A DNA stretch of 64,000 bases, taken from assembly GCA_020636435.1 (NCBI GenBank), contig JACJXX010000001.1, positions 806,001 through 870,000 of the forward strand, given 5' to 3'. This DNA is from Lewinellaceae bacterium. GTDB lineage: Bacteria > Bacteroidota > Bacteroidia > Chitinophagales > Saprospiraceae. Shown here piece by piece: positions 8,501-16,202 of the stretch (position 1 is the first letter of the stretch; the number at the start of each line of letters is the position of its first letter). The position numbers and the translations under genes are program-made. The notes below the pieces were generated by a model. That model did no database searches and was not told the DNA's origin. It saw nothing but the letters and a program-made list of their open reading frames with translations.

Positions 8501-8583
8501 GCCTGTTGTCAGGCATGGGGGCTGCGCCACAGGTGGAGATACATGAGGCGAAGGGGGTTTTGAGCTTCAGTATTCCGTTTTGA
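5524..8583 (+). CDS. Two-component propeller sensor with degenerate kinase end
   Basis: A TTG 27 bp upstream opens the same frame, but the ATG at 5524 gives a proper signal peptide (MRGLCTILLNVLLFAFLPAQ). About 700 residues of Reg_prop-type beta-propeller blades follow (repeated GYIWIGTSHGLQRYD, NTIWAGTNDNGIYTF, GNLWLGMHNTGVFRW). Next come a Y_Y_Y domain, one transmembrane helix (WWFYSLLCLAGGAIIFLF) and a cytoplasmic histidine-kinase-like region. The dimerisation helix keeps a His (IADQLHAQIRTALNSI), but the usual HD pair is HA. The following MDDMLWAVAPENDSM matches this kinase group, yet the ATPase part shows no glycine-rich G1 or G2 box. It probably senses a periplasmic glycan-like ligand; kinase activity is doubtful. 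The neighbouring minus-strand regulator and kinases are likely partners. Confidence 0.85.
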   Translation: MRGLCTILLNVLLFAFLPAQEIQFSFKHLTTDQGLASNAANAITQDSLGYIWIGTSHGLQRYDGSRFRNFKHDPENEQSIPSNVVGQLHLDHRNRLWLLSGEGDVGIFDVRKLVFQKTEVYDGGKKVERLPECRFLGDSWENVFILNNKGGLYRWSEQKGHFEACAFPAPASKGWQASGLAPQPGTSDYILSFGAKGLFVLHTKQGDWNDKKTVLEPLRLPGYPEGMEAYNLLADQEGRLWVQFWPYMYHTPKVYSYSLSGKTALVDDYEPTVLVSGYIETAPFFESQDGTVWIYGADIFARYNEHTDTFQLVHNGYDNSRPIFYRVINTLFEDRENTIWAGTNDNGIYTFNPGREYFRNIGHLHKHTHRRGRGSPTDFIQLADSTVLVSVWGDGLYRYDQQWNELPFVYTGDPGINGLSIWSMSPSQRDGIIWMSSQPGRIIRYDQRANRAEAYRAGVLENHTIRQVVEDRNGNLWLGMHNTGVFRWKCDDAGRPAEQGLSKFEGIPNCRISKMIIDAKGLLWVTTETLGLYVIDPSAGQVALHLSNANTDPDFRLPQAGVSSVLDYNDSLVVISGASSLQVFNRNRKKLSRIKIEDAVAGYITDLALDRPGNVWVSTTSGLYRVNIHNATVLKFGRRDGIDDEHFVQASSCTLPDGRLLFGASETFVVFDPAVFNKIENARPEATLTTLQVNNRLVLVDSVEESGALRLRHYESALSMEFSTLQFHRSHSIRYKMEGLDPDWQANENNMAVYSYLPAGSYRFLLQPIYADGTLGPIRSLSIARNPPFWQAWWFYSLLCLAGGAIIFLFDRERMRRRKSIQQMRAKIADQLHAQIRTALNSIHILSEMAAIKARKDPAKAAGYLGQINSKSQQMMHAMDDMLWAVAPENDSMSRVVERIEAYVQKLRSEGHAVIGLLAGPEVGGLVFDMQLRQMLLRLAKESINGLLRAGARGMQVYLGRDKMQLNYVIEFDTTEADMMVLNNFLQSGEMASLLSGMGAAPQVEIHEAKGVLSFSIPF

Positions 8584-8684
8584 GAACCTGTTTGGAGGCC
8601 GGCTAGTGCGGCTAGAATGGAATAACCGGGCAGTTTCGGTAGCCCAAATAGCCAGGTTTCCAGGGCTCTTAACTGCCCCGTTAC
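8584..8684. other. Short spacer after the sensor gene
   Basis: About 100 bp between the sensor stop and the first repeat element, with no gene and no clear terminator. The next 460 bp are taken up by two hairpin elements annotated below. Confidence 0.5.
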
Positions 8685-8867
8685 TTAATACTACTGTGTT
8701 ACTTTAACGGGAGCGCGGACCTCCAGGTCCGCGACAACCTGCTTCGAGCAGGTTTTTAGCAAACATTTGCCTTTTTAAGAGGCTGCCCGAGGCAGCCTTC
8801 GCGGACCTGGAGGTCCGCGCTCCAGTACTTGGACCGGCTAAATTTTAAAGTAACAAAGTAGAATTAA
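8685..8867. repeat. 183-bp hairpin element, TTAATACTACT type
   Basis: The ends TTAATACTACTGTGTTACTT (from 8685) and TTAAAGTAACAAAGTAGAAT (8845-8867) are inverted repeats with two mismatches over 23 bp. Inside are two inverted copies of a perfect palindrome GCGGACCTCCAGGTCCGC, a hairpin AACCTGCTTCGAGCAGGTT and another around GGCTGCCCGAGGCAGCC. The same termini bound a different interior at 55675-55953. No flanking duplication was seen. Confidence 0.7.
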
Positions 8868-8922
8868 TGCCCGAGGCGAAAGGCCAGTAAAGAATTATCG
8901 GCTATGCCGGTTGATCCCAACG

Positions 8923-9066
8923 TAACTTCTCAATAAATGTCGTTTTGCTGCCAGTCCTGTAAGGACGAAAGGCCGTTGCCAGGGCCATAAGGCCCTGGAA
9001 ATGGGGTTTAGCGTTGTTTTAGTCCTGTAAGGACGACAGGTTTTATTCTATATATTGAGAAGCTAC
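8923..9066. mobile_element. 144-bp hairpin element with 9-bp target duplication
   Basis: The element starts TAACTTCTCAATA and ends TATTGAGAAGCTAC, and is flanked on both sides by ATCCCAACG (8914-8922 and 9067-9075). The interior is a chain of hairpins: GTCCTGTAAGGAC twice and a CCAGGGCC/GGCCCTGG stem. The copy at 28885-29418 is its reverse complement with a nested insertion. Before insertion the target read ATCCCAACGCATCAACTCT, which resembles the terminus of the element at 19821-19985, so it seems to have landed beside a remnant of that one. Confidence 0.85.
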
Positions 9067-9142
9067 ATCCCAACGCATCAACTCTCTTTGAACAAACGCC
9101 CTTTCCGGGTAAAATTTCCGGCTTCCGACTTCAGATTTGGCA

Positions 9143-9907
9143 TCACTTCCCCATCCACACCTTAAACCCACTGACCTTCTCCCGGCTGACCAGGACCTCT
9201 TTTTCCAGGGCAGGCTTCAACTGCAGCATCAGCCGCGCTCCGAAATAATCGTCAATTTTCACAATGCTCTCCGCCGATACAAATACAGACCGGCTGATCC
9301 GGAAGTAACGCTTCGGGTCCAGCATTTCCTCCAGTTCGTCCATCAGGTAATCCACCAGAAAGCGCCGGTTGTCGAAGGTTTTGAAAAAATTCATCTTGCC
9401 GTCGCTGTAGAAGTAGGCGATGTCTTTTACCTCTACGGAAATCAGTTTCTGAGCCTGTTTGACCAGAAAGCGCGTGCGGTATTCTTTGGGCAGGAGTTGC
9501 GACTGCAATTCGCGCAGCAGATTTTCGAGGTTGGGCAAAGGGGCGCTGGAGGACCGGGATTTTTTGAACTTCCGGATGGCCGCCTCCAGTTCGTCTTGCT
9601 GGATGGGCTTGAGCAGATAGTCCACGCTGTTTACCTTGAAAGCTTTCAGGGCAAATTCGTCGTAGGAAGTCACAAAAATAACCGGGCTGGTTACCTCTAT
9701 CCGGTTAAAGACCTCAAAACTCTGGCCGTCGGCCAGTTCGACATCCATAAAGACCAGGTCCGGTGCGGCATTGGCCCGGAGCCATTCTACCGTGGACTGA
9801 ATGCTGTCGGTTATCCCGGCAATTTCCAGATCAGGATCTGCCGCCAGGATGGCCTTGCGGAGTTTTCTGACGGCCAGGCCTTCGTCTTCTACGATCAGTA
9901 CTTGCAT
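9143..9907 (-). CDS. LytTR-family response regulator
   Basis: Length 254 residues. The receiver domain occupies residues 1 to about 120, with the acidic pair in VEDEG, the phosphoacceptor Asp in FMDVEL, the Thr/Ser switch in VTSYDE and the Lys in LLKP. After a short linker comes a LytTR DNA-binding domain (FLVKQAQKLISVEVKDIAYFYSDGK, then YRRF-like RYFRISRSVFVS). Proteins of this type bind DNA as dimers and answer to LytS-like kinases. The two such kinase genes lie directly upstream on the same strand (13-bp gap), so an operon is likely. Target genes are unknown. Confidence 0.93.
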   Translation of the reverse strand: MQVLIVEDEGLAVRKLRKAILAADPDLEIAGITDSIQSTVEWLRANAAPDLVFMDVELADGQSFEVFNRIEVTSPVIFVTSYDEFALKAFKVNSVDYLLKPIQQDELEAAIRKFKKSRSSSAPLPNLENLLRELQSQLLPKEYRTRFLVKQAQKLISVEVKDIAYFYSDGKMNFFKTFDNRRFLVDYLMDELEEMLDPKRYFRISRSVFVSAESIVKIDDYFGARLMLQLKPALEKEVLVSREKVSGFKVWMGK

Positions 9908-9920
9908 GGAATGGAGTGAA

Positions 9921-10979
9921 TTAGCGAATGACTGAATTAGTGAATATCAGCGGCAGGGCGACGGTAAAGTTCTTTTCATCTTCGATGACTTGAAATCCTT
10001 GCTTGTGCAGGAGTTGGTATTTCATTTTGATGTTCTCCAGCCCGATCCGGGTGCTCACGGCTTTTGACAGCTTGCATTGCAGGTTATTATTGACGATTAG
10101 TTGATTCCCTTCCGTAGTGAAAATGTCGATCACCAGGGGTTGGCTGGTGGAAACAATATTGTGTTTTACCGCATTTTCGACCAGCAACTGCAGCGACAGA
10201 GAAGGGACGGCGTACCGGCTGTACTGAGGGGCCACGTCAATATTGACCTCTAGCGCGTCGCCATACCGGGTTTTCAGCAATTGACAGTACGACCGGATAA
10301 AATTGACCTCATTTTCCAGGGCGCTGAGGGTTTGCTGGTTGTTTAACAAGAGATAACGGTACACTTTGCTGAGCTCATCGAGAAACCGGCCTGCCCGCCC
10401 GGGATCTTCGGCGATCAGCGAGGAAAGGGTATTGAAACAATTAAAGAGAAAATGAGGGTTGATCAGGTTTTTCAGGGATTCAAATTCCTGAAATTCGGCC
10501 AGTTGTTCCAGGCTTTGCACGTCGTCCCTGCTTTCCCGGTAGCGGACAAAAGTATAATCGGCTTCATACAAGGTTTCTACCAGAAAGGACAGGCCCAGGG
10601 AAAGCAGCAGCCCCAGCTGCACATCGGCTTTTTCCCAGCGATAGCCCAGCCATCCGCCCTGGCCGTAAACCCAGAAGATGGATAGCGTGAACCCGCAAAC
10701 CAGCAGCAGCAGGAACAAAGCCTGCAGGAACAGGCGAAGGCCGGTTTGGCGCATTTCTCCGAAGCTTTGCTTCATGCGCCGGCTCAGCAGGCAATGAATG
10801 TACCATACCATCAGGCCGGGCAAACCGATCAGGGGAATGGAAAGCAACCAAACCTGCGGGGCGTGCAAAGCTGCATCCGGGTAAAGGATATAGTTGAGGG
10901 CGAACCAAAGAATGGGCGCGGTTGCCAGGAAAGCATGCCACTGCAGTTTGCTGATTGGCGCCCGTCGTTTTATTTCCAT
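9921..10979 (-). CDS. LytS-like sensor histidine kinase
   Basis: 352 residues. The N-terminal 150 contain about four hydrophobic membrane helices and no obvious periplasmic domain. The His_kinase domain begins at about residue 190 with NPHFLFNCFNTLSSLI, which contains the phosphoacceptor His. The C-terminal ATPase keeps LLVENAVKHN (N box) and RIGLENIKMKYQLL (G2-like), so this member looks active. It is separated by 6 bp from the preceding kinase gene and by 13 bp from the LytTR regulator, which fits a single operon. Confidence 0.93.
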   Translation of the reverse strand: MEIKRRAPISKLQWHAFLATAPILWFALNYILYPDAALHAPQVWLLSIPLIGLPGLMVWYIHCLLSRRMKQSFGEMRQTGLRLFLQALFLLLLVCGFTLSIFWVYGQGGWLGYRWEKADVQLGLLLSLGLSFLVETLYEADYTFVRYRESRDDVQSLEQLAEFQEFESLKNLINPHFLFNCFNTLSSLIAEDPGRAGRFLDELSKVYRYLLLNNQQTLSALENEVNFIRSYCQLLKTRYGDALEVNIDVAPQYSRYAVPSLSLQLLVENAVKHNIVSTSQPLVIDIFTTEGNQLIVNNNLQCKLSKAVSTRIGLENIKMKYQLLHKQGFQVIEDEKNFTVALPLIFTNSVIR

Positions 10980-10985
10980 AACTCA

Positions 10986-12038
10986 TCAGTTAAACCTCGC
11001 GTTTGAGTCAATAAACGGAATACTAATGGCCCGGCTGCCGGCCTCCTCCTGCACCGCTATCGCCGGCTGCTGGAGGAGCCGGAACTTTTTGATCAACCCA
11101 TCCAGCCTTTCCTCCGGATCGTTCTTTGCACTCCTTGCCTTGGGGTTGATATTGTGACGCACCAACAGCATCCTGTCCCCGTCTGTCCGTATCTCGATCG
11201 CCAATGGCTGATCCCTGCTCATGGCATTCAGGCTGATGGCATTATCTACGACCGCCTGAAGGGTCAACGCCGGCAGGAGATAATCCGAATGGGCGGGATC
11301 GATGTCGACGGTGGTTTGCAGGGACTCCCCGAACCGAACTTTCAACAAATGAAGATAGGATTCCAGGAATTGAATTTCCGTTTTGAGCGGCGCAAGCTGT
11401 TCGGTTTCCGGGCGCAGCATATAACGGTATACTTTGCTCATTTCATCCAGAAACCGTTCGGCCGCTTCAGTGTCTTCTTCGATCAGGCAGGATAGCGAGT
11501 TCAGGCTGTTGAACAGAAAATGGGGGTTGACCTGGCTCTTCAATGCCTGCAACTGGCTTTGCCGGAAGTTGCGCTGCAACTGTTCCTGGCGCTGCAGGTT
11601 GGCTTTCCAGTCCTCGAACCTGGAGATTCCTTCAAACAGGAAACTGAGAAAGATATTGACAAACCCCAGCCCAAGATAGGCCCAGATGAACCGCCCCTGA
11701 TCCATTTTATAATGAAAAAAGGGGATGTGTTCGAACAGCTTGAAGATCAGGAGCAATACCAGGCCGGACATGACGAGGAAGGCGGCGATCATGAAAAACA
11801 GCTTTTTGCCGGTGTCGGCCTCCCGGGCAAAGCGTTGCTTCATCGCCACTGCCCACCAGCCGCAGGCCATAAAATAAATGCCTAGCACAATGGCAGAAAT
11901 GAAGGCGGCCGCAAGGAATATCCGGTAGTCGGCAAAAAGAGCCTTACCCATCGCCGCATAACCCAGGATCACCGATATCGGGAGCAGTATCAGCGCGAGT
12001 ACGTAATAGTCTTTGCCGGTGTATTTTGGTAGTTCCAT
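10986..12038 (-). CDS. Second LytS-like kinase with degenerate ATPase domain
   Basis: The frame opens at 12161, but the first 41 residues are low complexity; the ATG at 12038 (MELPKYTGKDYYVLALILLP) leads straight into the first of about four membrane helices and is preferred, giving 350 residues. The His box NPHFLFNSLNSLSCLI is intact. The ATP-binding part is eroded: the usual VENAIKHN reads VDNAISLN, and no GxGL-N segment follows. It may work as a dimer partner of the adjacent intact kinase, or as a phosphoacceptor. It is probably the first gene of an operon with the two genes downstream. Confidence 0.9.
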   Translation of the reverse strand: MELPKYTGKDYYVLALILLPISVILGYAAMGKALFADYRIFLAAAFISAIVLGIYFMACGWWAVAMKQRFAREADTGKKLFFMIAAFLVMSGLVLLLIFKLFEHIPFFHYKMDQGRFIWAYLGLGFVNIFLSFLFEGISRFEDWKANLQRQEQLQRNFRQSQLQALKSQVNPHFLFNSLNSLSCLIEEDTEAAERFLDEMSKVYRYMLRPETEQLAPLKTEIQFLESYLHLLKVRFGESLQTTVDIDPAHSDYLLPALTLQAVVDNAISLNAMSRDQPLAIEIRTDGDRMLLVRHNINPKARSAKNDPEERLDGLIKKFRLLQQPAIAVQEEAGSRAISIPFIDSNARFN

Positions 12039-12199
12039 ATCAGCTATGAATTTACTGCTTTTCCAGTGTGTGTTTGGGGTATTTTGAACTGAATTGTCGA
12101 AAATATTGGATGAATTGGGGTTTGGTGGATGGCTGAAGGCAGGGCTACCGGAAAATACCATTTTAGAATAGTCTTTCAGGTTCCACTTTTTGGATAGTT
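12039..12199. other. Upstream region of the kinase operon
   Basis: No gene. AT-rich sequence between the preferred kinase start and the hairpin element at 12200, and the likely place for the operon promoter. A confident promoter could not be picked. Confidence 0.4.
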
Positions 12200-12422
12200 C
12201 TAATTCTACTTTGTCAGTTTAAAATAACTTGAATATTACGCTCCTCTGGAGCTTAAAAGCGTTCTTGAAATTCGTTTTCTAACAACATTTTGCCCCTCTG
12301 GGGCAGAAAATATAGCTCCGGAGGAGCTTGATGTTGTTAGAATTGCCCTAAGACAACCGGATATTAGCTCCAGAGGAGCGCAATGTATTTGAATATCTCT
12401 AAACTGACAAAATAGAACTAAG
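12200..12422. repeat. 223-bp hairpin element, TTTGTCAGTTTA type
   Basis: Left end CTAATTCTACTTTGTCAGTT and right end (12400-12422), which reads CTTAGTTCTATTTTGTCAGT in reverse complement, are imperfect inverted repeats that stay recognisable for about 55 bp, up to the shared GCTCCTCTGGAGC hairpin. The interior adds GCCCCTCTGGGGC and AGCTCCGGAGGAGCT hairpins. The termini resemble the TTAATACTACT family (CTACTTTGT core). No target duplication was identified. The rest of the gap to 12624 holds nothing clear. Confidence 0.65.
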
Positions 12423-12624
12423 GCCCCGTTTTCAAAATCTCCGGAGAGGTCTCATTCCCTCCCCCCAACTCACTCTCCAAAAAAATCAATTCATCCAACC
12501 ATCTTTTCAATTGGGTTCAAAATTTCAACGCGGTATAGCCGCAAGCCTGCAATTTTGAGGCATAACTGATGGCAATGGCTATCATGAAATCAACCCGATT
12601 TTCAAAACTTTAAATCAATGTAAA

Positions 12625-13674
12625 ATGGAAACGACAAAAATGGCCCGGGCAGCGATATTATCCCTGGCTATAGCAACGGTGTTCTTGCTGGCCTGGGAAG
12701 GTTTCTGGCGCAGCAAAGGATTTATTCCTACCTATAACGACGACAAGGCCCTGTGGGCCGTGAAGCGAAAAGAGGTGTATCAGCCTTCGGGCAGCGCGAC
12801 GGTTTTTATCGGTTCTTCCCGCATCAAATTCGGCCTCGATATTCCAACCTGGGAGAAACTAACCGGCGAGCATGCCGTGCAACTGGCGCTGGTGGGCACC
12901 TCGCCCATCCTGACGCTGCAAGACCTGGCGGAAGACGAAAAATTTGCCGGCAAGCTGGTAATTGACGTAACGGAGCCATTGTTTTTCTCCCAAAACCCCG
13001 CCTTCCACCAATCGGCCAAAGAAGCAGTGGCGTATTATCAAAAACAAACGCCCTCGGAAAAAGCCAGCTCGGCCATCAGCCTGGCCCTGGAATCGCGGCT
13101 GGCTTTCCTGGAAGAACGGAGATTCTCCCTGAATACCCTGCTCAACGATATCCCGCTTCCCAACCGCCCGGGCGTGTTCCAGTTCCCCGCCTTTCCCAAA
13201 GGATTTGAGTGGACGACTGCCGGCCGCCAAACTTACATGTCGGATATGTTCCTCTCCGACAGCGCGGCCTTGAAAAGGCAGACCGACATCTGGACTACCC
13301 TGATCATGGGCAACCCGGCGCCACCCCCAACAGGCAAAGACCTGGACCCGATCCTGGCCGGGATCAAAACCTCGGTGGACAAAATCCGCAGCCGGGGCGG
13401 CAAAGTGATCTTCGTCCGGACGCCGTCCAGCGGGCCCATGGAAGAAGGGGAACAGAAGTTTTTTTCCAGGGACGAGTACTGGGGCAGGCTGCTGGCCACT
13501 ACGGATTCGCCCGGCATTCACTACAAGGATTATCCGGAAACGGCGTCTTACATCTGCCCGGAATGGTCGCACCTGTCTCCCCGCGACGCGATCGATTACA
13601 CCACGCACCTGGTCAAACAGCTCGGTGAAAAGGGCTGGTTTGCATTGAAGAAATCTGATCTCGTTAATCCTTAA
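12625..13674 (+). CDS. SGNH-like membrane-anchored protein paired with MBOAT
   Basis: 349 residues with one N-terminal membrane helix (AAILSLAIATVFLLAWEGF) and an extracytoplasmic domain. FIGSSRIKFGLD resembles SGNH block I with the Ser nucleophile, and PEWSHLSPRDAIDYT near the C-terminus has the position of the SGNH catalytic His. The next gene, 56 bp downstream, is an MBOAT acyltransferase. By analogy with AlgJ/AlgX-AlgI and DltD-DltB pairs, the two would move an acyl (often acetyl) group across the membrane and onto an exported polymer. The polymer is not identifiable here. The SGNH assignment is from motifs only. Confidence 0.75.
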   Translation: METTKMARAAILSLAIATVFLLAWEGFWRSKGFIPTYNDDKALWAVKRKEVYQPSGSATVFIGSSRIKFGLDIPTWEKLTGEHAVQLALVGTSPILTLQDLAEDEKFAGKLVIDVTEPLFFSQNPAFHQSAKEAVAYYQKQTPSEKASSAISLALESRLAFLEERRFSLNTLLNDIPLPNRPGVFQFPAFPKGFEWTTAGRQTYMSDMFLSDSAALKRQTDIWTTLIMGNPAPPPTGKDLDPILAGIKTSVDKIRSRGGKVIFVRTPSSGPMEEGEQKFFSRDEYWGRLLATTDSPGIHYKDYPETASYICPEWSHLSPRDAIDYTTHLVKQLGEKGWFALKKSDLVNP

Positions 13675-13730
13675 CCCAACGTTCGGTGTTCGGCGTTCGA
13701 ACCGCGAACACCATCCTAAATCCTAATGCC

Positions 13731-15218
13731 ATGTTATTCAATTCGTATGTCTTCATCCTTTTCCTGGGCATAGCCCTGGCCTTTCATTACCTGCCGGTTT
13801 CGTGGAAAAGCAAGAAAATCAACCTGCTGGTCGCCGGCTACCTGTTCTACGCCATGTGGAACCCGCCATTCGTGCTGTTGCTGTGGTTATCGACTGTAGT
13901 GGATTTCATCGTCGGCAAACAATTGTACCAGGCGGAGAACCAGCCAAAGCGCAAAGCCCTGCTGCTAACCAGCCTGGGCGTGAACCTGGGCATGCTGGCC
14001 TTTTTCAAGTACGGCGGTTTTCTGCTGGATAATTTCATCCTGCTGGCTTCCGCTCTTGGGATCGATTTTCATCCGGCCGCGCCCGATATCATCCTCCCGG
14101 TGGGCATTTCCTTCTATACTTTTCAAACGCTGTCCTATACCCTCGACATGTATAGGAGAAAACATGCTCCCGAGCGGTCGTTGCTGGATTTTTCCCTCTA
14201 TGTGTCCTTTTTCCCGCAACTGGTGGCGGGGCCTATCGTGCGCACCGCAGGCCTGTTGCCCCAGTTTAAGAGCCCGCGCCAGGCCAATTCCGCCCAATTC
14301 ATGCAGGGCCTGTTGCTCCTCTCCCTGGGCTTGTTCATGAAGGTAGTGCTGGCGGACGGCCTGCTGTCCGGCCCGGCCGACCAGGTCTTCGGCGCCCAAA
14401 TGGCGCTGAACATCCTGGATGCCTGGATGGGCGTGCTGGCCTTTTCCGGGCAGATATTCTTTGATTTTGCCGGATACACCACCTGCGCCATCGGCGTAGC
14501 GGCCCTGCTCGGTTTCACCCTGCCGGATAATTTCTGCTATCCTTACGCCGCCATCGGTTTTTCCGATTTCTGGCGCCGCTGGCACATCTCCTTGTCCACC
14601 TGGCTGAGGGATTACCTGTACATTCCGCTGGGCGGCAACCGGGCCGGCAAAGCGAGAACCTATATCAACCTGATGATCACCATGCTGGTGGGCGGCCTCT
14701 GGCACGGCGCCTCCTGGACCTTCGTGGCCTGGGGGGGATTGCATGGCCTCTACCTTACTGTTGAAAAATGGGTGGTTAGCCGGCGGGAAAGCCGCGCCGC
14801 CCGGCTGCCCCAACCGGAACCTGCCGTGCAAGCAGCGATGGTAGAAAAATCGGCCCTGCCGATCCTGCACAACGAAAAAGCCAAAGCATTGCTACTGGTA
14901 TTGCTGACGTTCTTGCTGGTCAACGTCACCTGGGTATTCTTCCGGGCGACTGATTTCTCCACCGCCTGGCGTTTGCTGTCGTCCATGTTCGGTTTGGCGC
15001 CCGAAGGGACAGCCTTATTGCCCACCATCGATATCATTAAAGTATCGGTAGTCACCCTGGGGCTGTTGCTCACCCACTTCCTGATGCGCAACACGACGGT
15101 GTCGGCGCTGGTGCAAAAATCGAAATGGTGGACGGTGGGCATCGCCTGGGGCCTCATGCTGGTGGCAATAATTATCAGCCAGAAGAGTGGCGGGTCGTTT
15201 ATTTATTTCCAGTTTTAG
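13731..15218 (+). CDS. MBOAT-family O-acyltransferase (AlgI/DltB type)
   Basis: The ATG at 13731 (MLFNSYVFILFLGIALAF) is preferred over the in-frame ATG 45 bp upstream because it begins the first membrane helix. 495 residues with about ten hydrophobic helices. The MBOAT motifs are clear: WRRWHISLSTWLRDYLYIPL and, about 40 residues on, GGLWHGASWTFVAWGGLHG, with the His thought to be catalytic. It transfers acyl groups across the cytoplasmic membrane for polysaccharide or surface polymer modification. It pairs with the SGNH-like gene upstream and ends in a strong terminator. Confidence 0.93.
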   Translation: MLFNSYVFILFLGIALAFHYLPVSWKSKKINLLVAGYLFYAMWNPPFVLLLWLSTVVDFIVGKQLYQAENQPKRKALLLTSLGVNLGMLAFFKYGGFLLDNFILLASALGIDFHPAAPDIILPVGISFYTFQTLSYTLDMYRRKHAPERSLLDFSLYVSFFPQLVAGPIVRTAGLLPQFKSPRQANSAQFMQGLLLLSLGLFMKVVLADGLLSGPADQVFGAQMALNILDAWMGVLAFSGQIFFDFAGYTTCAIGVAALLGFTLPDNFCYPYAAIGFSDFWRRWHISLSTWLRDYLYIPLGGNRAGKARTYINLMITMLVGGLWHGASWTFVAWGGLHGLYLTVEKWVVSRRESRAARLPQPEPAVQAAMVEKSALPILHNEKAKALLLVLLTFLLVNVTWVFFRATDFSTAWRLLSSMFGLAPEGTALLPTIDIIKVSVVTLGLLLTHFLMRNTTVSALVQKSKWWTVGIAWGLMLVAIIISQKSGGSFIYFQF

Positions 15219-15229
15219 GATATTCTTGC

Positions 15230-15265
15230 AAAAAAACCTTCCTGCCATACCAGGAAGGTTTTTTT
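15230..15265. terminator. Bidirectional rho-independent terminator
   Basis: AACCTTCCTG and CAGGAAGGTT form a perfect 10-bp stem with a 6-base loop, flanked by an A run on the left and a T run on the right. It sits between the convergent MBOAT (plus) and DUF502 (minus) genes and can serve both. Confidence 0.9.
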
Positions 15266-15277
15266 GTGCCTCGCCTC

Positions 15278-15928
15278 TTACTGCCCGGGCCCCGCCACTT
15301 TCCCCTCCCACCGTTCAAACAAAATCTTCGACCCCGTCCCCACCCCAATGATGGTGCGCATCGCGTCTTCCGGGCGGGCGCTTACATAGTAGACCCTTTC
15401 TTCCGGAATGTGAAAGATGAAGCCGTTGGTCGGGTTGGGGCCGGTGGGCACGAAAATGGTGACAAACCCATGGCCCACCTCGTCGTCGGTGACGAAGCCC
15501 GTCATCAGCGCGCCGCTGTTGTAGGGGTCGCAGAGGACGACCTGGGAGAAGGGCGTTTTTTTCCCGCCGAAGAACTGCCGCACCGTATCCCGGAGGACTG
15601 CGTAGAACGGCAACTGCATCAGCCACCGCTCTTCGAAGCGGTTGATGGCCTTGTTGCCGTACTGCGTCCGGACCGTTAGGCCGATCATAAAAAAGAGGGC
15701 GATTACTATGGCAAAGGAAAGCAGGTTGATAAACCAAAGGCCTACATTTTCCGAAAAAGGAAACAGAAGCACCAAGGGCGACAAAATGCCGGCGGTGAAA
15801 TTGACGATAAACCGCAGCAGCCCAAGAAAGAGCGTGATGGGCAGCACCACCACCATGCCGCCAATGACCGAGGTGAGGAAGAAACGGCGCAGCCGCCGAA
15901 GGAAAACACTCCATTTTTTGGGGACCAT
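15278..15928 (-). CDS. DUF502 family membrane protein
   Basis: The ORF opens at 16069, but the ATG at 15928 (MVPKKWSVFLRRLRRFF) matches the family's basic N-terminus and is preferred, giving 216 residues. Two hydrophobic helices (LTSVIGGMVVVLPITLFL and LWFINLLSFAIVIALFFMIG) precede a conserved domain with YGNKAINRFEERWLMQLPFYAVLRDTVRQFF and FVTIFVPTGPNPTNGFIFHIP, the DUF502 signature. The biochemical role of this family is not established. Downstream is the shared terminator; upstream 274 bp hold no gene. Confidence 0.9.
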   Translation of the reverse strand: MVPKKWSVFLRRLRRFFLTSVIGGMVVVLPITLFLGLLRFIVNFTAGILSPLVLLFPFSENVGLWFINLLSFAIVIALFFMIGLTVRTQYGNKAINRFEERWLMQLPFYAVLRDTVRQFFGGKKTPFSQVVLCDPYNSGALMTGFVTDDEVGHGFVTIFVPTGPNPTNGFIFHIPEERVYYVSARPEDAMRTIIGVGTGSKILFERWEGKVAGPGQ

Positions 15929-16202
15929 ACTGGTTTTTTCCGGCAAAATTAATGCTTCCCGGCTAAAAAAGCATGTCCGGCCTAACGAAGTGCAAAGAAT
16001 AAATAGGATTCTAAAAGTTGCCGCCCGGCTGCCTTGCCCAGATAGGCCTACAGCAAACCTTGCCAGCACCTGCTTGCCAGTCGTTGGCCTGTTCGTTGGG
16101 AAAGCGCCCCGGGCCCAGGCTGGACAGGCCAGCGCCGTTCTTCATGAATACGCCCCTGAGGTATTTAGCCGGCTGCGATAGCAGACGCGGCGAGGACGGC
16201 AT

